From assembly GCA_029251375.1 (NCBI GenBank), contig JAQXDL010000005.1, positions 1 to 49,459 on the forward strand: 49,459 bases of DNA, written 5' to 3'. Made by a program: the position numbers and the translations under genes. The notes below the pieces were generated by a model. The model worked only from the letters and a program-made list of their open reading frames with translations, did not search any database and was not told the origin of the DNA. Positions within the stretch are counted from its first letter, which is position 1. The number at the start of each line of letters is the position of its first letter. Source of the stretch: Pseudomonadales bacterium (lineage in GTDB: Bacteria > Pseudomonadota > Gammaproteobacteria > Pseudomonadales > Azotimanducaceae). Positions 18,618 through 29,969 of the stretch are shown piece by piece.

Positions 18618-19142
18618 CTAATAGTCCAGCAACCTTTCTTCAAGCTGATTCGCTTCAGCCAATAGCTTGTGCACAAACTGCATTTTATAGACTGTCTGTT
18701 CCGCTTCAATAATCGAATCATTTATTTGCGCGTCAAAATCACGTTGAAGGTTTTCAAACACCTTATTCACGTCGGCTCTGTATTGGTCCAATTGCGTCAG
18801 GCCAGCATCACCACTCGCCTCAATATCTTCCAACGCTTCACGCAACTCGATTTGCTCCATCAGAAACATCGGGTCCAGCGTCGGGTTGTGCTCAATGTTG
18901 GTATTGCTCATTTCGAGCATATAGATCGCGCGTTTCAAAGGTTCTTTTAGCGTGATATATGCCGCATTGACCTGGGTTGCCCACTGAACTGACAGGCGCT
19001 TTTCCTGATCGCTTGCATCGGCAAACTTGTCGGGATGAACGCTTAGCTGCAGTTCTCGATAGCGATCCGCAAGCAGGTCTGTATCGACTTGATAGGACGC
19101 AAGCATTTGAAAAATTTCAAAATAGTTTTGTTTGAAGTCCAC
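18618..19142 (-). CDS. hscB: J-domain co-chaperone HscB
   Basis: Delivers IscU to HscA and stimulates its ATPase. The J-domain carries HPD at residues 36-38 (LSVHPDKF). The C-terminal three-helix domain that binds IscU begins near 85 (EMSNTNIEHNPTLDPMFLMEQIELREALE). Length 174, as usual. Confidence 0.97.
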   Translation of the reverse strand: MDFKQNYFEIFQMLASYQVDTDLLADRYRELQLSVHPDKFADASDQEKRLSVQWATQVNAAYITLKEPLKRAIYMLEMSNTNIEHNPTLDPMFLMEQIELREALEDIEASGDAGLTQLDQYRADVNKVFENLQRDFDAQINDSIIEAEQTVYKMQFVHKLLAEANQLEERLLDY

Positions 19143-19179
19143 GGTAGGCTGTCTGAATTAGGCTGGTATAGCGTAGGCG

Positions 19180-19503
19180 CTATACTGTGAAGCTTTCGCC
19201 ACAGCCGCATTCAGCTTGAACATTTGGATTTTTGAATTCAAACCCTTCATTGAGACCCTGCTTGACGTAGTCCATTTCGGTACCATCTATATAGATGAGA
19301 CTTTTGGGGTCAACAAATACTTCAATGCCTTGGGTCTCGAACTTAAGATCTTCTTCTAGAGGCGTATCAACAGGCTCGAGCACGTACATGAGTCCTGAAC
19401 AGCCCGTCGTTTTGACTGCAAGACGAATACCCATACCTTTGCCCCGACTCGATAAGTAGTCGTTGATATGTGTGGCGGCTTTCTCTGTCAGGCTAATTCC
19501 CAT
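19180..19503 (-). CDS. iscA: A-type Fe-S carrier IscA
   Basis: A scaffold/carrier that passes [4Fe-4S] clusters to targets. The three invariant cysteines are C35, C99 and C101 (TGCSGL and ECGCGESF), matching E. coli. Length 107. It sits between iscU and hscB. Confidence 0.97.
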   Translation of the reverse strand: MGISLTEKAATHINDYLSSRGKGMGIRLAVKTTGCSGLMYVLEPVDTPLEEDLKFETQGIEVFVDPKSLIYIDGTEMDYVKQGLNEGFEFKNPNVQAECGCGESFTV

Positions 19504-19606
19504 GTGCTTCTCTTTAAACCGGACTATTCAATCCAAGTTTTTTACCAGTTTTCGTCTATGTTTTTGTTTAGACATCTATTACGCGATAGACGTCTAAACA
19601 GTTATC

Positions 19607-19990
19607 TTAAGCGCTGTGCTTTTCTTTAAAGTCTTTCACCGCGGCTTTAATCGCATCTTCTGCTAATACAGAACAATGGATTTTAACCGGTGGCAAAGCC
19701 AGCTCTTCTGCTATCTCTGTGTTCTTGATTGACGCAGCTTCATCCAGCGTACGCCCCTTTACCCACTCTGTTAGTAGTGAGCTTGACGCGATCGCTGAAC
19801 CACAGCCGTAAGTCTTGAACTTGGCATCTTGAATGACGCCGTCATCGCCAACTTTAATCTGCAAGCGCATTACATCACCACACGCGGGTGCTCCAACCAT
19901 GCCGGTGCCCACTGTATCGTCTTGCGCATCCATCTTGCCGACGTTACGTGGATTTTCGTAATGATCTAGAACCTTATCACTGTATGCCAT
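19607..19990 (-). CDS. iscU: Fe-S scaffold protein IscU
   Basis: The primary scaffold on which [2Fe-2S] clusters are built with sulfur from IscS. Ligand cysteines C37, C63 and C106 and D39 are present. The HscA recognition motif LPPVK occupies 99-103. Length 127. It follows iscS by 64 bases. Confidence 0.98.
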   Translation of the reverse strand: MAYSDKVLDHYENPRNVGKMDAQDDTVGTGMVGAPACGDVMRLQIKVGDDGVIQDAKFKTYGCGSAIASSSLLTEWVKGRTLDEAASIKNTEIAEELALPPVKIHCSVLAEDAIKAAVKDFKEKHSA

Positions 19991-20054
19991 TAGACTTTCC
20001 TCAACTTTCTTAAACTTTCTTCAATCAACCGCCGTAAGACGGTTCCAATAAATT

Positions 20055-21269
20055 TTAATGCGCTGCCCATTCGATACTATCGAGATCAACACCGTCTTTG
20101 TACATATCCCACAAGGGCGACAATTCTCTCAACTTCTCTACTGCTGCCCTAATCTTACCAATCGCAAAATCAACATTTTCTTCCGTTGTGAAACGACCAA
20201 TCGAAAAGCGCAGAGAGCTATGAGCCATCTCGTCATTCAAACCTAACGCGCGCAGCACGTAAGAGGGCTCAAGACTTGCCGATGTACAAGCTGAACCCGA
20301 GGATACAGCCAAATCGTTCAAAGACATGATTAATGACTCGCCTTCAACAAAGTTAAAGCTAACGTTTAAATTGCCTGGTACACGTTGCTCAGGGCTACCG
20401 TTGATAAAGACTTCTTCCATATCACTGAGGCCATCCCAGAGGCGTTGCTTCAGCGCCATTATACGGTCATTTTCCGCGTGCATTTCTTCTTTTGCAATGC
20501 GAAATGCTTCACCCATGCCGACAATCTGATGCGTCGCCAGTGTACCTGAACGCATGCCGCGTTCATGACCACCGCCGTGCATTTGTGCTTCAAGGCGAAC
20601 CCGCGGCTTACGACTAACATAAAGAATACCGATGCCTTTGGGGCCATAGATTTTGTGTGCACAAGATGACAGCAAATCGATTTTCATTGCAGCCACATCG
20701 ATATCGACTTTTCCGACACTTTGCGCAGCATCAACATGGAAAAACACTTTCTTGGATCTGCAAAGCTCACCAATCGCGCCGATATCTGTGATAACACCAA
20801 TCTCGTTATTCACGTGCATCAGTGACACGAGAATTGTATCTTCTCGAATCGCCTCATTGACGACTTCAGGCGAAATAATACCTTTACTGTCTGGCTCTAA
20901 ATACGTGACTTCAAAACCTTCTCGTTCGAGCTGTCGACAAGAATCCAACACCGCTTTGTGCTCAATCTTCGACGTAATAATGTGCTTACCGCGACTTTGA
21001 TAAAAGTGGGCGATACCCTTTATGGCTAAGTTGTCAGATTCCGTTGCGCCGGAAGTCCAGACAATTTCCCGTGGATCAGCGTTAATTAGATCGGCGACTT
21101 GCCGACGTGCGATTTCAATCGCCTCTTCTGCCTCCCAACCGAATTTATGTGACCGACTTGCGGAATTACCAAAATTACCTTCTGCAAGTAAGCAGTCGCT
21201 CATCTTTTGGGCGACACGTGGGTCTACGGGTGTTGTTGCTGCGTAATCGAAATAAATTGGTGAACTCAT
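20055..21269 (-). CDS. iscS: cysteine desulfurase IscS
   Basis: A PLP enzyme that supplies persulfide sulfur for Fe-S clusters and tRNA thiolation. The PLP lysine K206 (SSCAHKIYG) and sulfur-carrying C328 (GSACTS) have E. coli numbering. The frame is open 14 codons further upstream, but the ATG at 21269 gives [17 protein letters not shown] and exactly 404 residues. That ATG overlaps the iscR stop (ATGA), so translation is coupled to the regulator. Confidence 0.98.
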   Translation of the reverse strand: MSSPIYFDYAATTPVDPRVAQKMSDCLLAEGNFGNSASRSHKFGWEAEEAIEIARRQVADLINADPREIVWTSGATESDNLAIKGIAHFYQSRGKHIITSKIEHKAVLDSCRQLEREGFEVTYLEPDSKGIISPEVVNEAIREDTILVSLMHVNNEIGVITDIGAIGELCRSKKVFFHVDAAQSVGKVDIDVAAMKIDLLSSCAHKIYGPKGIGILYVSRKPRVRLEAQMHGGGHERGMRSGTLATHQIVGMGEAFRIAKEEMHAENDRIMALKQRLWDGLSDMEEVFINGSPEQRVPGNLNVSFNFVEGESLIMSLNDLAVSSGSACTSASLEPSYVLRALGLNDEMAHSSLRFSIGRFTTEENVDFAIGKIRAAVEKLRELSPLWDMYKDGVDLDSIEWAAH

Positions 21270-21745
21270 GCTTCTAATTCCTGTGCTGGCAAACGAACTA
21301 GTTCGTCGCATCTTGCCTCTTGTCTCGCTGCTATTTCTTGAATCTCGCGCTTCTCAATAAGACTAGCGAGATCAATATTGCTTAAAAATTGGTGTATCTG
21401 CTGGCTTAAGTCTGTCCACAATTCGTGCGTTAGACAGGTTTCACCGCCCTGACAATCTGCGCGTCCAGCACATTTCGTCGCATCGACGTTTTCATCGACG
21501 GAGTCCACAATCTGGGCAACAAATATTTCATTGGCTTGCCGGCTCAGCTGATAGCCACCACCAGGGCCTCGAACACTCTTCACTAATTCCTGGCGCCGCA
21601 GTTTAGCAAAAAGTTGCTCTAGGTAAGAGAGGGAAATGCCCTGTCTTTCAGAAATATCTGCCAAACTGACGGGTCCGACATCTTTGCGGACCGCTAAATC
21701 AAGCATCGCCGTGACTGCGTAGCGTCCTTTTGCTGTGAGTCTCAT
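21266..21745 (-). CDS. iscR: Fe-S-responsive transcription regulator IscR
   Basis: A Rrf2-family repressor that senses the cell's Fe-S status through a [2Fe-2S] cluster and represses its own operon. The winged helix spans residues 1-75 ([18 protein letters not shown]). The cluster ligands C92, C98, C104 and H107 are all present. It is the first gene of the isc operon and is preceded by two matching binding sites (21828-21877), so autoregulation is well supported. Confidence 0.98.
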   Translation of the reverse strand: MRLTAKGRYAVTAMLDLAVRKDVGPVSLADISERQGISLSYLEQLFAKLRRQELVKSVRGPGGGYQLSRQANEIFVAQIVDSVDENVDATKCAGRADCQGGETCLTHELWTDLSQQIHQFLSNIDLASLIEKREIQEIAARQEARCDELVRLPAQELEA

Positions 21746-21819
21746 AATTTTTACCTACTAAGATTAGGGCACTTTTTGTAACGTACCATCTCCGATTAGG
21801 TCACTTTAGAAGGGGCTGC

Positions 21820-21877
21820 ACTATGCAATAACCCACTATTCTAGTCAACCTTTTAACCAACCATTCTAGTCAAGTAC
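21820..21877 (-). promoter_or_regulatory. isc operon promoter with two adjacent type 1 IscR boxes
   Basis: The minus strand has TTGACT (21848-21843), a 17-bp spacer and CATAGT (21825-21820). A type 1 IscR box at 21828-21852 overlaps the -35 and spacer. A second copy at 21853-21877 abuts it with the same spacing of 25 bp. Both contain GACTAGAAT and a GGTTA-like end and fit most positions of the known consensus ATAsyyGACTrwwwyAGTC. The downstream box is the better match. Confidence 0.8.
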
Positions 21878-22022
21878 TTACCGTTTGGAAGTCCTTGCTT
21901 AGATAATTATGTTACGACGTTAGTAGGCGATTAGACCAATATAAAAATGTATTGATACAAGGGGTATAGCGGGGCTATCGAGCAAGCAAATGTCGCCCTG
22001 AAAAGACACATAAGTTATTGTT

Positions 22023-22787
22023 TTATTTGTATTTTTTGTTAATAGCCGTCAAAAATCCGCGCATGATACTCACTTCCATCTTATCCAGCCGAATGCGGTT
22101 GAACATGCGCCTTAATCGGGTCATCAATTGCCGCGGGTTTTCAGGATCGTGAAAGCCAATCTGCACGAGGGTTTTCTCGAGATGACCAAAGTAATGCTCA
22201 ACTTCATCGGCACTTGCCGGACCCACATCCCACTGTTCACTCGGTTGCACACCATTGAGACTTGCTTGCAGCACTTCGTAGGCCAACACCTGCACCGCCA
22301 TACCCAAATTTAGCGAGGAATAGGCTTTGCCCGTGGGGATATTGACGTGAAAATGGCACTTTTGAAGCTCTTCGTTCTTCAGTCCATGTGCTTCTCGACC
22401 AAACACCAAGGCTACTTCAGCGCCTTGAGCCTGTTCCGAGAAGACTTTCTCGCCACATTCTTTTGGACCTAACATCGGCCAGGGAATGCGTCTATCTCGC
22501 GCGGATGTACCAATAACAAGCTGACAGCCCTCTAAGGCCTCGTCGAGCGAATCGACCACGACCGCATTTCGAACCACGTCATCAGCACTCGCGGAACGCC
22601 AAATAGCCTTATCATGGGGAAATTGGACAGGCGTAACCAAATAAAGGTTACAAATACCCATGTTTTTCATCGCACGCGCAGCCGCGCCGATGTTACCGGG
22701 ATGGGATGTTTCCACCAAAACCACTCGGACTTTGGGGAACAGATTATCCTCTGGGGATAAATTCGTTGGGGATCGCGCTGAAGACAT
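22023..22787 (-). CDS. trmJ: tRNA (cytidine/uridine-2'-O-)-methyltransferase TrmJ
   Basis: A SPOUT methyltransferase that 2'-O-methylates position 32 of several tRNAs using SAM. The conserved N-terminus VRVVLVETSHPGNIGAAARAMKNMGI and the knot motifs LVFGREAHGLKNEEL and PTGKAYSSLNLGMAVQVLAYE are clear. The frame is open up to 22859, two bases from suhB. The ATG at 22787 gives 254 residues, close to the family length, and leaves room for promoters. The position beside iscR and divergence from suhB match E. coli. Confidence 0.94.
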   Translation of the reverse strand: MSSARSPTNLSPEDNLFPKVRVVLVETSHPGNIGAAARAMKNMGICNLYLVTPVQFPHDKAIWRSASADDVVRNAVVVDSLDEALEGCQLVIGTSARDRRIPWPMLGPKECGEKVFSEQAQGAEVALVFGREAHGLKNEELQKCHFHVNIPTGKAYSSLNLGMAVQVLAYEVLQASLNGVQPSEQWDVGPASADEVEHYFGHLEKTLVQIGFHDPENPRQLMTRLRRMFNRIRLDKMEVSIMRGFLTAINKKYK

Positions 22788-22861
22788 ATCTAATTCTACA
22801 CTAGAACTGTTAGAATGCGCGGCCTTAAATACTCGCTCTTTATAAAATTCGGACTTCATTT

Positions 22862-23659
22862 ATGGAACCCATGGCCCGCATGGCACTTCGAGCCGCCCGA
22901 ACCGCCGGAAAACACATCGTCCGCGCCTTCGACCGTCCCGACCTTATCAAGATTTCCCAAAAGGGACCGAACGACTATGTCACTGACACTGACAAAGAAG
23001 TCGAGCGGATCATTATCGAAGAACTGAAGTCCGTTTATCCTGACCACAATTTTGTGGGCGAGGAGAATGTCTTTGAGCCAGAAAACCCTAATGCTGAATA
23101 TCAGTGGGTGATCGATCCCATCGACGGTACAACAAACTTTACCCACAATCTGCCGCATTTCTGTATCTCCATTGCCTGCATGTACAAGGGTAAAGTCGAA
23201 CACGGCGTTATCCTTGACCCCTTGCGAGAAGAAGAATTCGTCACCAGCCGCGGCAAAGGCGTTGCAATGAATGGACACCGGCTGCGTGTGCGCGACACCA
23301 ACGATCTGAAAGGCGCAATGATTTCAACCGGCGGTCGCGAAGACGGCGACATCGCTGTGGCTCAAGGCAATATCTATTCTGACCTCATCAGCCAAGGTGC
23401 CATCATGCGACAGGGCGGCAGCGCTGCGCTGGACCTTGCATACATTGCAGCAGGTCGTCTCGACGCGATGTGGATGCGCAATCTAAACCTTTGGGACATC
23501 GCCGCAGGCACGCTCATGGTTCAGGAAGCCGGTGGTCGGCTGGGTGATTTTTCTGGCGGCGCTAGCCACATGCGAACAGGCAACGTGATCGCAGCCGGAC
23601 CAAAAGTATTCCGCGCGTTAACCCCCGTGGTTAAGCAGCATTTGGGACATTTGATTTAA
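22862..23659 (+). CDS. suhB: inositol-1-monophosphatase family protein SuhB
   Basis: A Mg-dependent phosphatase that hydrolyses myo-inositol phosphates in vitro; in E. coli it also acts as a NusA-binding rRNA antitermination factor. Metal-binding residues E67/E68 (GEEN) and D85/D88 (DPIDGTTNF) and the WDIAAGTLMVQEAGG motif are present. The start MEPMARMALRAARTAG aligns with the family. It is divergent from trmJ, and promoter elements must overlap the trmJ 5' end; a TAGAAT at 22811-22816 is a possible -10. Confidence 0.95.
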   Translation: MEPMARMALRAARTAGKHIVRAFDRPDLIKISQKGPNDYVTDTDKEVERIIIEELKSVYPDHNFVGEENVFEPENPNAEYQWVIDPIDGTTNFTHNLPHFCISIACMYKGKVEHGVILDPLREEEFVTSRGKGVAMNGHRLRVRDTNDLKGAMISTGGREDGDIAVAQGNIYSDLISQGAIMRQGGSAALDLAYIAAGRLDAMWMRNLNLWDIAAGTLMVQEAGGRLGDFSGGASHMRTGNVIAAGPKVFRALTPVVKQHLGHLI

Positions 23660-23717
23660 GCCCTAGCGTTTAACGCTTAGATTTAAGAACAAAAGCAGAA
23701 CGGTTCTGTGGTGCAGC

Positions 23718-23844
23718 AAGCCGGAGACCTTCTGACGAAATGACTCGCGGCCCTTAGGGCTTCCCTCCTTCCGCCGCGAGCCTCTTTGAGTCTCACTCCC
23801 CCACTCAGCACTGCGTTTTACTTTCGCCAGAAGGTCTCCGGCTT
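23718..23844. repeat. long imperfect inverted repeat (structured element 1)
   Basis: The arms 23718-23740 and 23822-23844 are reverse complements over 23 bp with one mismatch. An inner pair CTCGCGG (23744-23750) and CCGCGAG (23774-23780) adds a second stem. No protein-coding sense is evident. It could be a non-autonomous palindromic element (MITE-like) or a structured RNA in the suhB 3' region. Confidence 0.6.
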
Positions 23845-23915
23845 TCCTGTTGGCGACAGATTCAATTTGCACATCAACTCACGAAAATTAAAAGCACAAA
23901 CAAACACTAATCTAA

Positions 23916-23994
23916 AAACCGGTTTATCTGCAGTGGAACTCAAGCGCAGCAACCCGCAGGGTTGCGAGCCATTTCACGGAAGATAAATCGGTTT
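23916..23994. repeat. second inverted repeat (structured element 2)
   Basis: The arms 23916-23929 and 23981-23994 are 14-bp reverse complements with one mismatch. An inner hairpin GCAACCC-GCA-GGGTTGC lies at 23949-23965. It sits 71 bp after element 1 in the same gap between suhB and secF. No gene is visible here. Confidence 0.55.
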
Positions 23995-24035
23995 CGTCCG
24001 AAGCCAACCAAACAAGCATTCAATTATCAGCAGGC

Positions 24036-24066
24036 AAAAAAAAGAGCCTCAATAGAGACTCTTTTT
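24036..24066 (-). terminator. rho-independent terminator of the secDF unit
   Basis: On the minus strand AGAGTCTC-TATT-GAGGCTCT forms an eight-base stem with one G-T pair and is followed by a T-tract, 19 bases after the secF stop. The plus-strand sequence is also flanked by T's, so it may work in both directions. Confidence 0.85.
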
Positions 24067-24084
24067 AGCAAGTACTTATGCGAA

Positions 24085-25041
24085 CTAGCGTTCAGGCATT
24101 TCCATCATATCCGGATCGTCCAGACCTTCCTTGACGGGAATCGCCAAATCTTCCTTAGTGATACCCATTGCTAATAATACGTTCGCTGCAATGTAGATGG
24201 ACGAATAGGTACCGATAACTACACCAATAGTTAAACCAATCGCGAAGCCTCGAATTTGCTCGCCACCCATGAGAAGCAGCGCCACCAACACCAACAAGGT
24301 GGTAAACGAGGTAACCAATGTACGGCCTAGCGTCTGGTTCAACGACGTATTAATAATCGCCACGGGGGTACTCTTTCGAATTTTGCGGAAGTTCTCCCGC
24401 ACCCTGTCCGAGACCACAATCGTGTCATTTAGGGAGTAACCAATAACGGCGAGCAAAGCGGCCACCACTGTCAGATCAAAATCCCAGCCTACAATCGAAA
24501 ATGCACCTAAGGTGATAATCACATCGTGGAACAAAGCCGATACCGCACCAATGGCAAACTTAAGTTGAAATCGAAACGCAATGTAAACCATCACACTGCC
24601 AAGCGCCGCCAGCAAACCTAGGCCGCCTTGGTTAGTCAGTTCTTCACCAACCGCCGGCCCAACGAATTCAGAACGTCGCAAATCGACGCCTTCGCCGCCT
24701 TCTTTCAGCACTGCGGTAATGCGATCACCAAGCCGAGCGTTCTCTTTATCCGTCAGATTTTTCTGAGGCGGAATACGCACCAAAATATCGGTATCTGAAC
24801 CGAAAAACTGCACCACATGACCTTCAAAGCCTGCAGCGTCTAACTGCAGACGAATTGCATTTGGATCAGCGGAATTTTCATATTCCACTTCAACCAATGA
24901 ACCACCGGTAAAGTCTAAACCCCAGTTAAGCTGATTAATCGCTAACGAAGCGAGTGAGGCGACAACAAGCACCAACGATATCATCGTCGCGATCTTTCTG
25001 AAGCCCATAAAATCAATTTTAAATTCTTTCATACTCGTCAA
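24085..25041 (-). CDS. secF: protein translocase subunit SecF
   Basis: With SecD it uses the proton gradient to complete protein export through SecYEG. It has six membrane helices: helix 1 at about 14-34, then the periplasmic P1-like domain to about 130, then five helices. The signature ALLAVIGYSLNDTIVVSDRVREN is intact. Length 318. It starts three bases after the secD stop. Confidence 0.97.
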   Translation of the reverse strand: MTSMKEFKIDFMGFRKIATMISLVLVVASLASLAINQLNWGLDFTGGSLVEVEYENSADPNAIRLQLDAAGFEGHVVQFFGSDTDILVRIPPQKNLTDKENARLGDRITAVLKEGGEGVDLRRSEFVGPAVGEELTNQGGLGLLAALGSVMVYIAFRFQLKFAIGAVSALFHDVIITLGAFSIVGWDFDLTVVAALLAVIGYSLNDTIVVSDRVRENFRKIRKSTPVAIINTSLNQTLGRTLVTSFTTLLVLVALLLMGGEQIRGFAIGLTIGVVIGTYSSIYIAANVLLAMGITKEDLAIPVKEGLDDPDMMEMPER

Positions 25042-25044
25042 CTC

Positions 25045-26898
25045 CTATATCGACAGCGACTTGATGTTACGGCCACCGTAAATGAGATTGACGATCGCTC
25101 GCGTACACAACAATGCCGTAAACATTGAAGTGAGAATGCCGATCGATAACGTAATAGCAAAACCTTTCACCGGGCCTGTGCCAATGCTGTAGAGAATCAC
25201 AGCAACGATCAGGGTGGTCAGGTTGGCATCTAAAATAGTAGTAAAAGCCCGCTCGAAACCGGCATTAATGGCCGACTGGGGTGACAAGCCATTTTTCAAT
25301 TCCTCCCGAATCCGCGAGAAAATCAGCACGTTTGCGTCAACCGCCATACCAACGGTTAAAACGATACCGGCAATACCTGGCAGGGTCAGTGTTGCACCGA
25401 TGCTCGACATGATGGCGACCAACAGCGTTAAGTTAATAACCAACGCCAAGTTTGCCGCAAAGCCAAACACGCGGTAGTAAACCAACATAAACAGCAGCAC
25501 AAGCGACAGACCAATGGTGACCGACATAGCGCCCTGATCCACGTTCTCTTGACCCATGCTGGCGCCAACGGTTCGCTCTTCGACAATATACATATCGGCT
25601 GCGAGTGCGCCGGCTCTTAATAGTAGTGACAGCTCGCGCGCTTCGCCTGCGCCTAAGCCTGTGATTCTAAACTGACGTGGCAAGGCGGCTTGCACGGTTG
25701 CCAGACTGACAACGCGCTTAACGACATAAGGCTCAGATTTTCTGACCTCAACGCCGTCAACCATCTCGTAGCTGTCACGGGTTTTGGTTTCAATAAACAC
25801 CGTACCCATACGGCGACCAATATTGTTTCGGGTCGAGCGGTGCATTAAGTTACCGCCCTCGCTATCCAAGGTAATATTGACCTGCGGTAAACCTGAATCG
25901 GGATCGAAACCGACCTGCGCATCAACGACACGATCGCCGCGTAAAATGATGTTCTTCTCAAGAGATGCTTCCCGACCTTCGTAATCAAACTTCATGGTCG
26001 TTGAACGCGGTGCATCGGGCTTAGCTTCAAAGCGAAATTCTAAAGTCGCAACCTTACCCAAAATACGCTTGGCCTCAGCTGTGTCCTGCACGCCAGGCAA
26101 ATCGACAACAATGCGATTACGACCCAGGCGCTGTACCAAAGGCTCAGCAACACCCAGTTCATTAACGCGATTACGAATGGTTTGCAGGTTCTGGGAAATG
26201 GCAAAGTCTTCCATCTCATCGATGGCATTCTGTGTGATGGTCAGGGCGAGGTAGGGTAACTCGTCATCGCCGTTGGAGAATGTAAATTCTCGATACTGAG
26301 TTTCTAGCTCGCTACGTGCTGCACTGCGCACATCTTCATCGCGGAATGACACATGCAAAACACCACGCCGCGGCGATTGTACCGACTTATAGCGAATCTT
26401 CTGTTCACGCAGTTTGCGCTTCACATCGGTTTCTAAACTATCAATACGATTGGTGACAACCGATTCAGTATCCACTTCCATTAAGAAGTGCACACCACCA
26501 CGAAGATCCAAACCGTACTTCATCGGTTCAGCCCGCAAATCTTTTAACCATTGTGGTGTTGAAGCGGCAGCATTCAATGCCACCACATATTCACCGGGGG
26601 CATCAAACATGGCGCGCTGAATAATTGCCTTCGCTTGCCGTTGCTCAGTATCCGTCTTAAAGCGGATGATAATATTGCCAGCGGGCGTGATCATCGGCGC
26701 AAAGTAGTCAAAGCCGGCCTCTTCAACCGCAGCAACCGCGGCATCTAAAGCCTCGGTTGTGACGCTCTCGCCGTTGTTTTCCGACGACACCTGGACAGCG
26801 AAGTCTGGCGGATAAATGTTTGGCAGTGAAAATATCACGCCCAATATTACCGCCGTCAGGACGAGTAGGTTCTTCCACAAAGGATATTTATTTAACAT
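25045..26898 (-). CDS. secD: protein translocase subunit SecD
   Basis: The large RND-like subunit of the SecDF complex. Helix 1 is at about 8-25. A large periplasmic region carries the P1 domain (GLDLRGGVHFLMEVD). Five C-terminal helices from about 450 include the motif GIVLTVGMAVDANVLIFSRIREE. Length 617, normal for the gammaproteobacterial form. The order yajC-secD-secF is the standard operon. Confidence 0.98.
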   Translation of the reverse strand: MLNKYPLWKNLLVLTAVILGVIFSLPNIYPPDFAVQVSSENNGESVTTEALDAAVAAVEEAGFDYFAPMITPAGNIIIRFKTDTEQRQAKAIIQRAMFDAPGEYVVALNAAASTPQWLKDLRAEPMKYGLDLRGGVHFLMEVDTESVVTNRIDSLETDVKRKLREQKIRYKSVQSPRRGVLHVSFRDEDVRSAARSELETQYREFTFSNGDDELPYLALTITQNAIDEMEDFAISQNLQTIRNRVNELGVAEPLVQRLGRNRIVVDLPGVQDTAEAKRILGKVATLEFRFEAKPDAPRSTTMKFDYEGREASLEKNIILRGDRVVDAQVGFDPDSGLPQVNITLDSEGGNLMHRSTRNNIGRRMGTVFIETKTRDSYEMVDGVEVRKSEPYVVKRVVSLATVQAALPRQFRITGLGAGEARELSLLLRAGALAADMYIVEERTVGASMGQENVDQGAMSVTIGLSLVLLFMLVYYRVFGFAANLALVINLTLLVAIMSSIGATLTLPGIAGIVLTVGMAVDANVLIFSRIREELKNGLSPQSAINAGFERAFTTILDANLTTLIVAVILYSIGTGPVKGFAITLSIGILTSMFTALLCTRAIVNLIYGGRNIKSLSI

Positions 26899-26956
26899 TT
26901 GGTTTGGCTTCTTAGTGGTTCAGCTTAATTAAGCGCTTGCTTCGAACTGCGACGCG

Positions 26957-27298
26957 TTAGATCTTCTTGATCGTACCTTTAGGTAGCGCTGCAGCAATGG
27001 CATGTTTTTGAAGCTTCAGCTCAACGCCTTCCGCAACTTCTATAACCAGATACTGCTCTTCAACCTTTTGCACCTTGCCAAGCAGACCACCGTTGGTGAC
27101 GATCTCGTCGCCTTTGCCAATACCGCCAACCAAATCTTTATGCTCTTTGGCGCGCTTGCTTTGGGGGCGCCAGATGATGAAATAGAACACAAAACCGAAG
27201 GCTAGAATAATGAAAAGGTCTGGCCCTAGAAATGAACCAGCGCCGCCTGCGCCTGCCTCGGCAGCCATCGCAGCGGGAATAAGGAAATCAATAATCAT
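26957..27298 (-). CDS. yajC: preprotein translocase accessory subunit YajC
   Basis: A small inner-membrane partner of SecDF. One membrane helix at about 28-45 (PDLFIILAFGFVFYFIIWRPQ) is followed by a cytoplasmic domain with RAKEHKDLVGGIGKGDEIVTNGGLLGKV, the family signature. Length 113. The extra hydrophobic N-terminus (FLIPAAMAAEAGAG) is common in this family. Confidence 0.96.
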   Translation of the reverse strand: MIIDFLIPAAMAAEAGAGGAGSFLGPDLFIILAFGFVFYFIIWRPQSKRAKEHKDLVGGIGKGDEIVTNGGLLGKVQKVEEQYLVIEVAEGVELKLQKHAIAAALPKGTIKKI

Positions 27299-27347
27299 AA
27301 TTAGAAACTCTTAGCCAAAAGGCCGTGTTGAAACGTTAATATTAGTG

Positions 27348-27383
27348 TTCTTGTTAACATTCTTGTTGAAATTCTTGTTCATG
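27348..27383. repeat. three tandem degenerate 12-bp repeats
   Basis: TTCTTGTTAACA, TTCTTGTTGAAA and TTCTTGTTCATG follow one another at exact 12-bp spacing in the 295-bp gap between yajC and tgt. Their meaning is unclear; it may be a small slippage array. Nothing else was seen in that gap. Confidence 0.5.
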
Positions 27384-27593
27384 TGCTTAAAACAAGCAAC
27401 GACAAACTTGCGCCGATGCATATCGTTCTAAATTCGTTCTCGAAAATAAACGCGGTCCAATGCTAGAACAAGTCAGTAACACCTTCAAACCTGCGCTAAC
27501 CCCTTATTCTATCTCTTACCGCTAAAAAGTGCCGTATTCTCCCGAATCACCGGCACTAAATCAAACGCGCTTGCTTGCTATAACAAACCGTCG

Positions 27594-28766
<1,173 letters not shown>

Positions 28767-28870
28767 TTATGCACTGTGGTGGGCTTTTTAGTGAGCTTTT
28801 GGCCTGTATCGGCATGCTTGTCCGCAGGTAATCGATCGCCAAGGCGCATTAGCGCGCAAAGACGCGTCGA

Positions 28871-29893
28871 CTACTTCGTAATTAGCATGGCATCGCCATA
28901 ACTGAAAAATCGATATTCCTCTTCGATCGCCACCTGATAAGCCCGCTTAATATTCTCGACCCCGGCGAACGCGCTGACCAGCATCATCAAGGTAGACCCC
29001 GATAAATGAAAGTTGGTCACCATGGCATCAACCGAGCGAAATTCGTAACCCGGATAGATAAAGATATCGGTATCACCTTCAAAGGGTTCGATTGAGCCAC
29101 TTTTTGATGCTGACTCTAAAGATCTGACTGACGTTGTACCAACCGCAACAACGCGGCCGCGCCGTTTTCGACAAGCATTCACCGCGTCACAAACAGACGG
29201 CGGCACCATAATTTGTTCAGAATGCATCTTGTGCTCTTCAACCTTATCAACACGTACAGGTTGAAACGTGCCAGCGCCAACATGCAAGGTAAGGCGCGCT
29301 GATTCAACACCCTTGTCGCTAATTGCTTTTAGCAGCGCATCATCAAAATGCAACCCAGCGGTCGGCGCCGCAACCGCACCAGGTTGATCCGCATAGACCG
29401 TTTGATAACGCGACTGATCTGTCAACTCATCAGCGCGATCGATATAGGGCGGCAATGGCATGTGCCCAAGCGCATCAGCAATGGCTAAAACACCCGGATC
29501 ACCGAATCGCACGTGATAAAAACCAGCCTGTTTTTCCACAACTTCCGCCGTATAGTCAGAATCATCTAATTTGATTATTGCGCCGGGTTTTAAGGGTTTA
29601 CTGCTGCGCATTTGCACGATGGCAAGGTGTGTATCCAGCACACGCTCTAGCAATACCTCCACCTTGCCGCCGGTTTCCTTTGCGCCGTACATGCGCGCCG
29701 GAATCACTTTGGTATCGTTAAACACCATCACGTCTTCGGGCGCAAGCAAACCGAGTAATTCGCTAAACTTATAATGGGTGATGTCGCCGGTGGTGGCGTT
29801 TAGGTGTAGCAGCCGACTGGAGGTACGATCTTGCGCAGGATATTTGGCAATAAGATGCGGCGGCAACTCGAAGGTAAAGTCGCTTACGTCCAT
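28871..29893 (-). CDS. queA: S-adenosylmethionine:tRNA ribosyltransferase-isomerase
   Basis: Adds the ribosyl part of SAM to preQ1-tRNA, making epoxyqueuosine. It starts [29 protein letters not shown], and [20 protein letters not shown] and [19 protein letters not shown] are family motifs. Length 340. It is upstream of tgt in the same direction. Confidence 0.98.
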   Translation of the reverse strand: MDVSDFTFELPPHLIAKYPAQDRTSSRLLHLNATTGDITHYKFSELLGLLAPEDVMVFNDTKVIPARMYGAKETGGKVEVLLERVLDTHLAIVQMRSSKPLKPGAIIKLDDSDYTAEVVEKQAGFYHVRFGDPGVLAIADALGHMPLPPYIDRADELTDQSRYQTVYADQPGAVAAPTAGLHFDDALLKAISDKGVESARLTLHVGAGTFQPVRVDKVEEHKMHSEQIMVPPSVCDAVNACRKRRGRVVAVGTTSVRSLESASKSGSIEPFEGDTDIFIYPGYEFRSVDAMVTNFHLSGSTLMMLVSAFAGVENIKRAYQVAIEEEYRFFSYGDAMLITK

Positions 29894-29969
29894 AGGGAAT
29901 ACTCTGACATAGGTAATGTTCTATCAAAAAACGAGGGGTGTTAAAAATAATCGCGAACTATCTTGCGAG

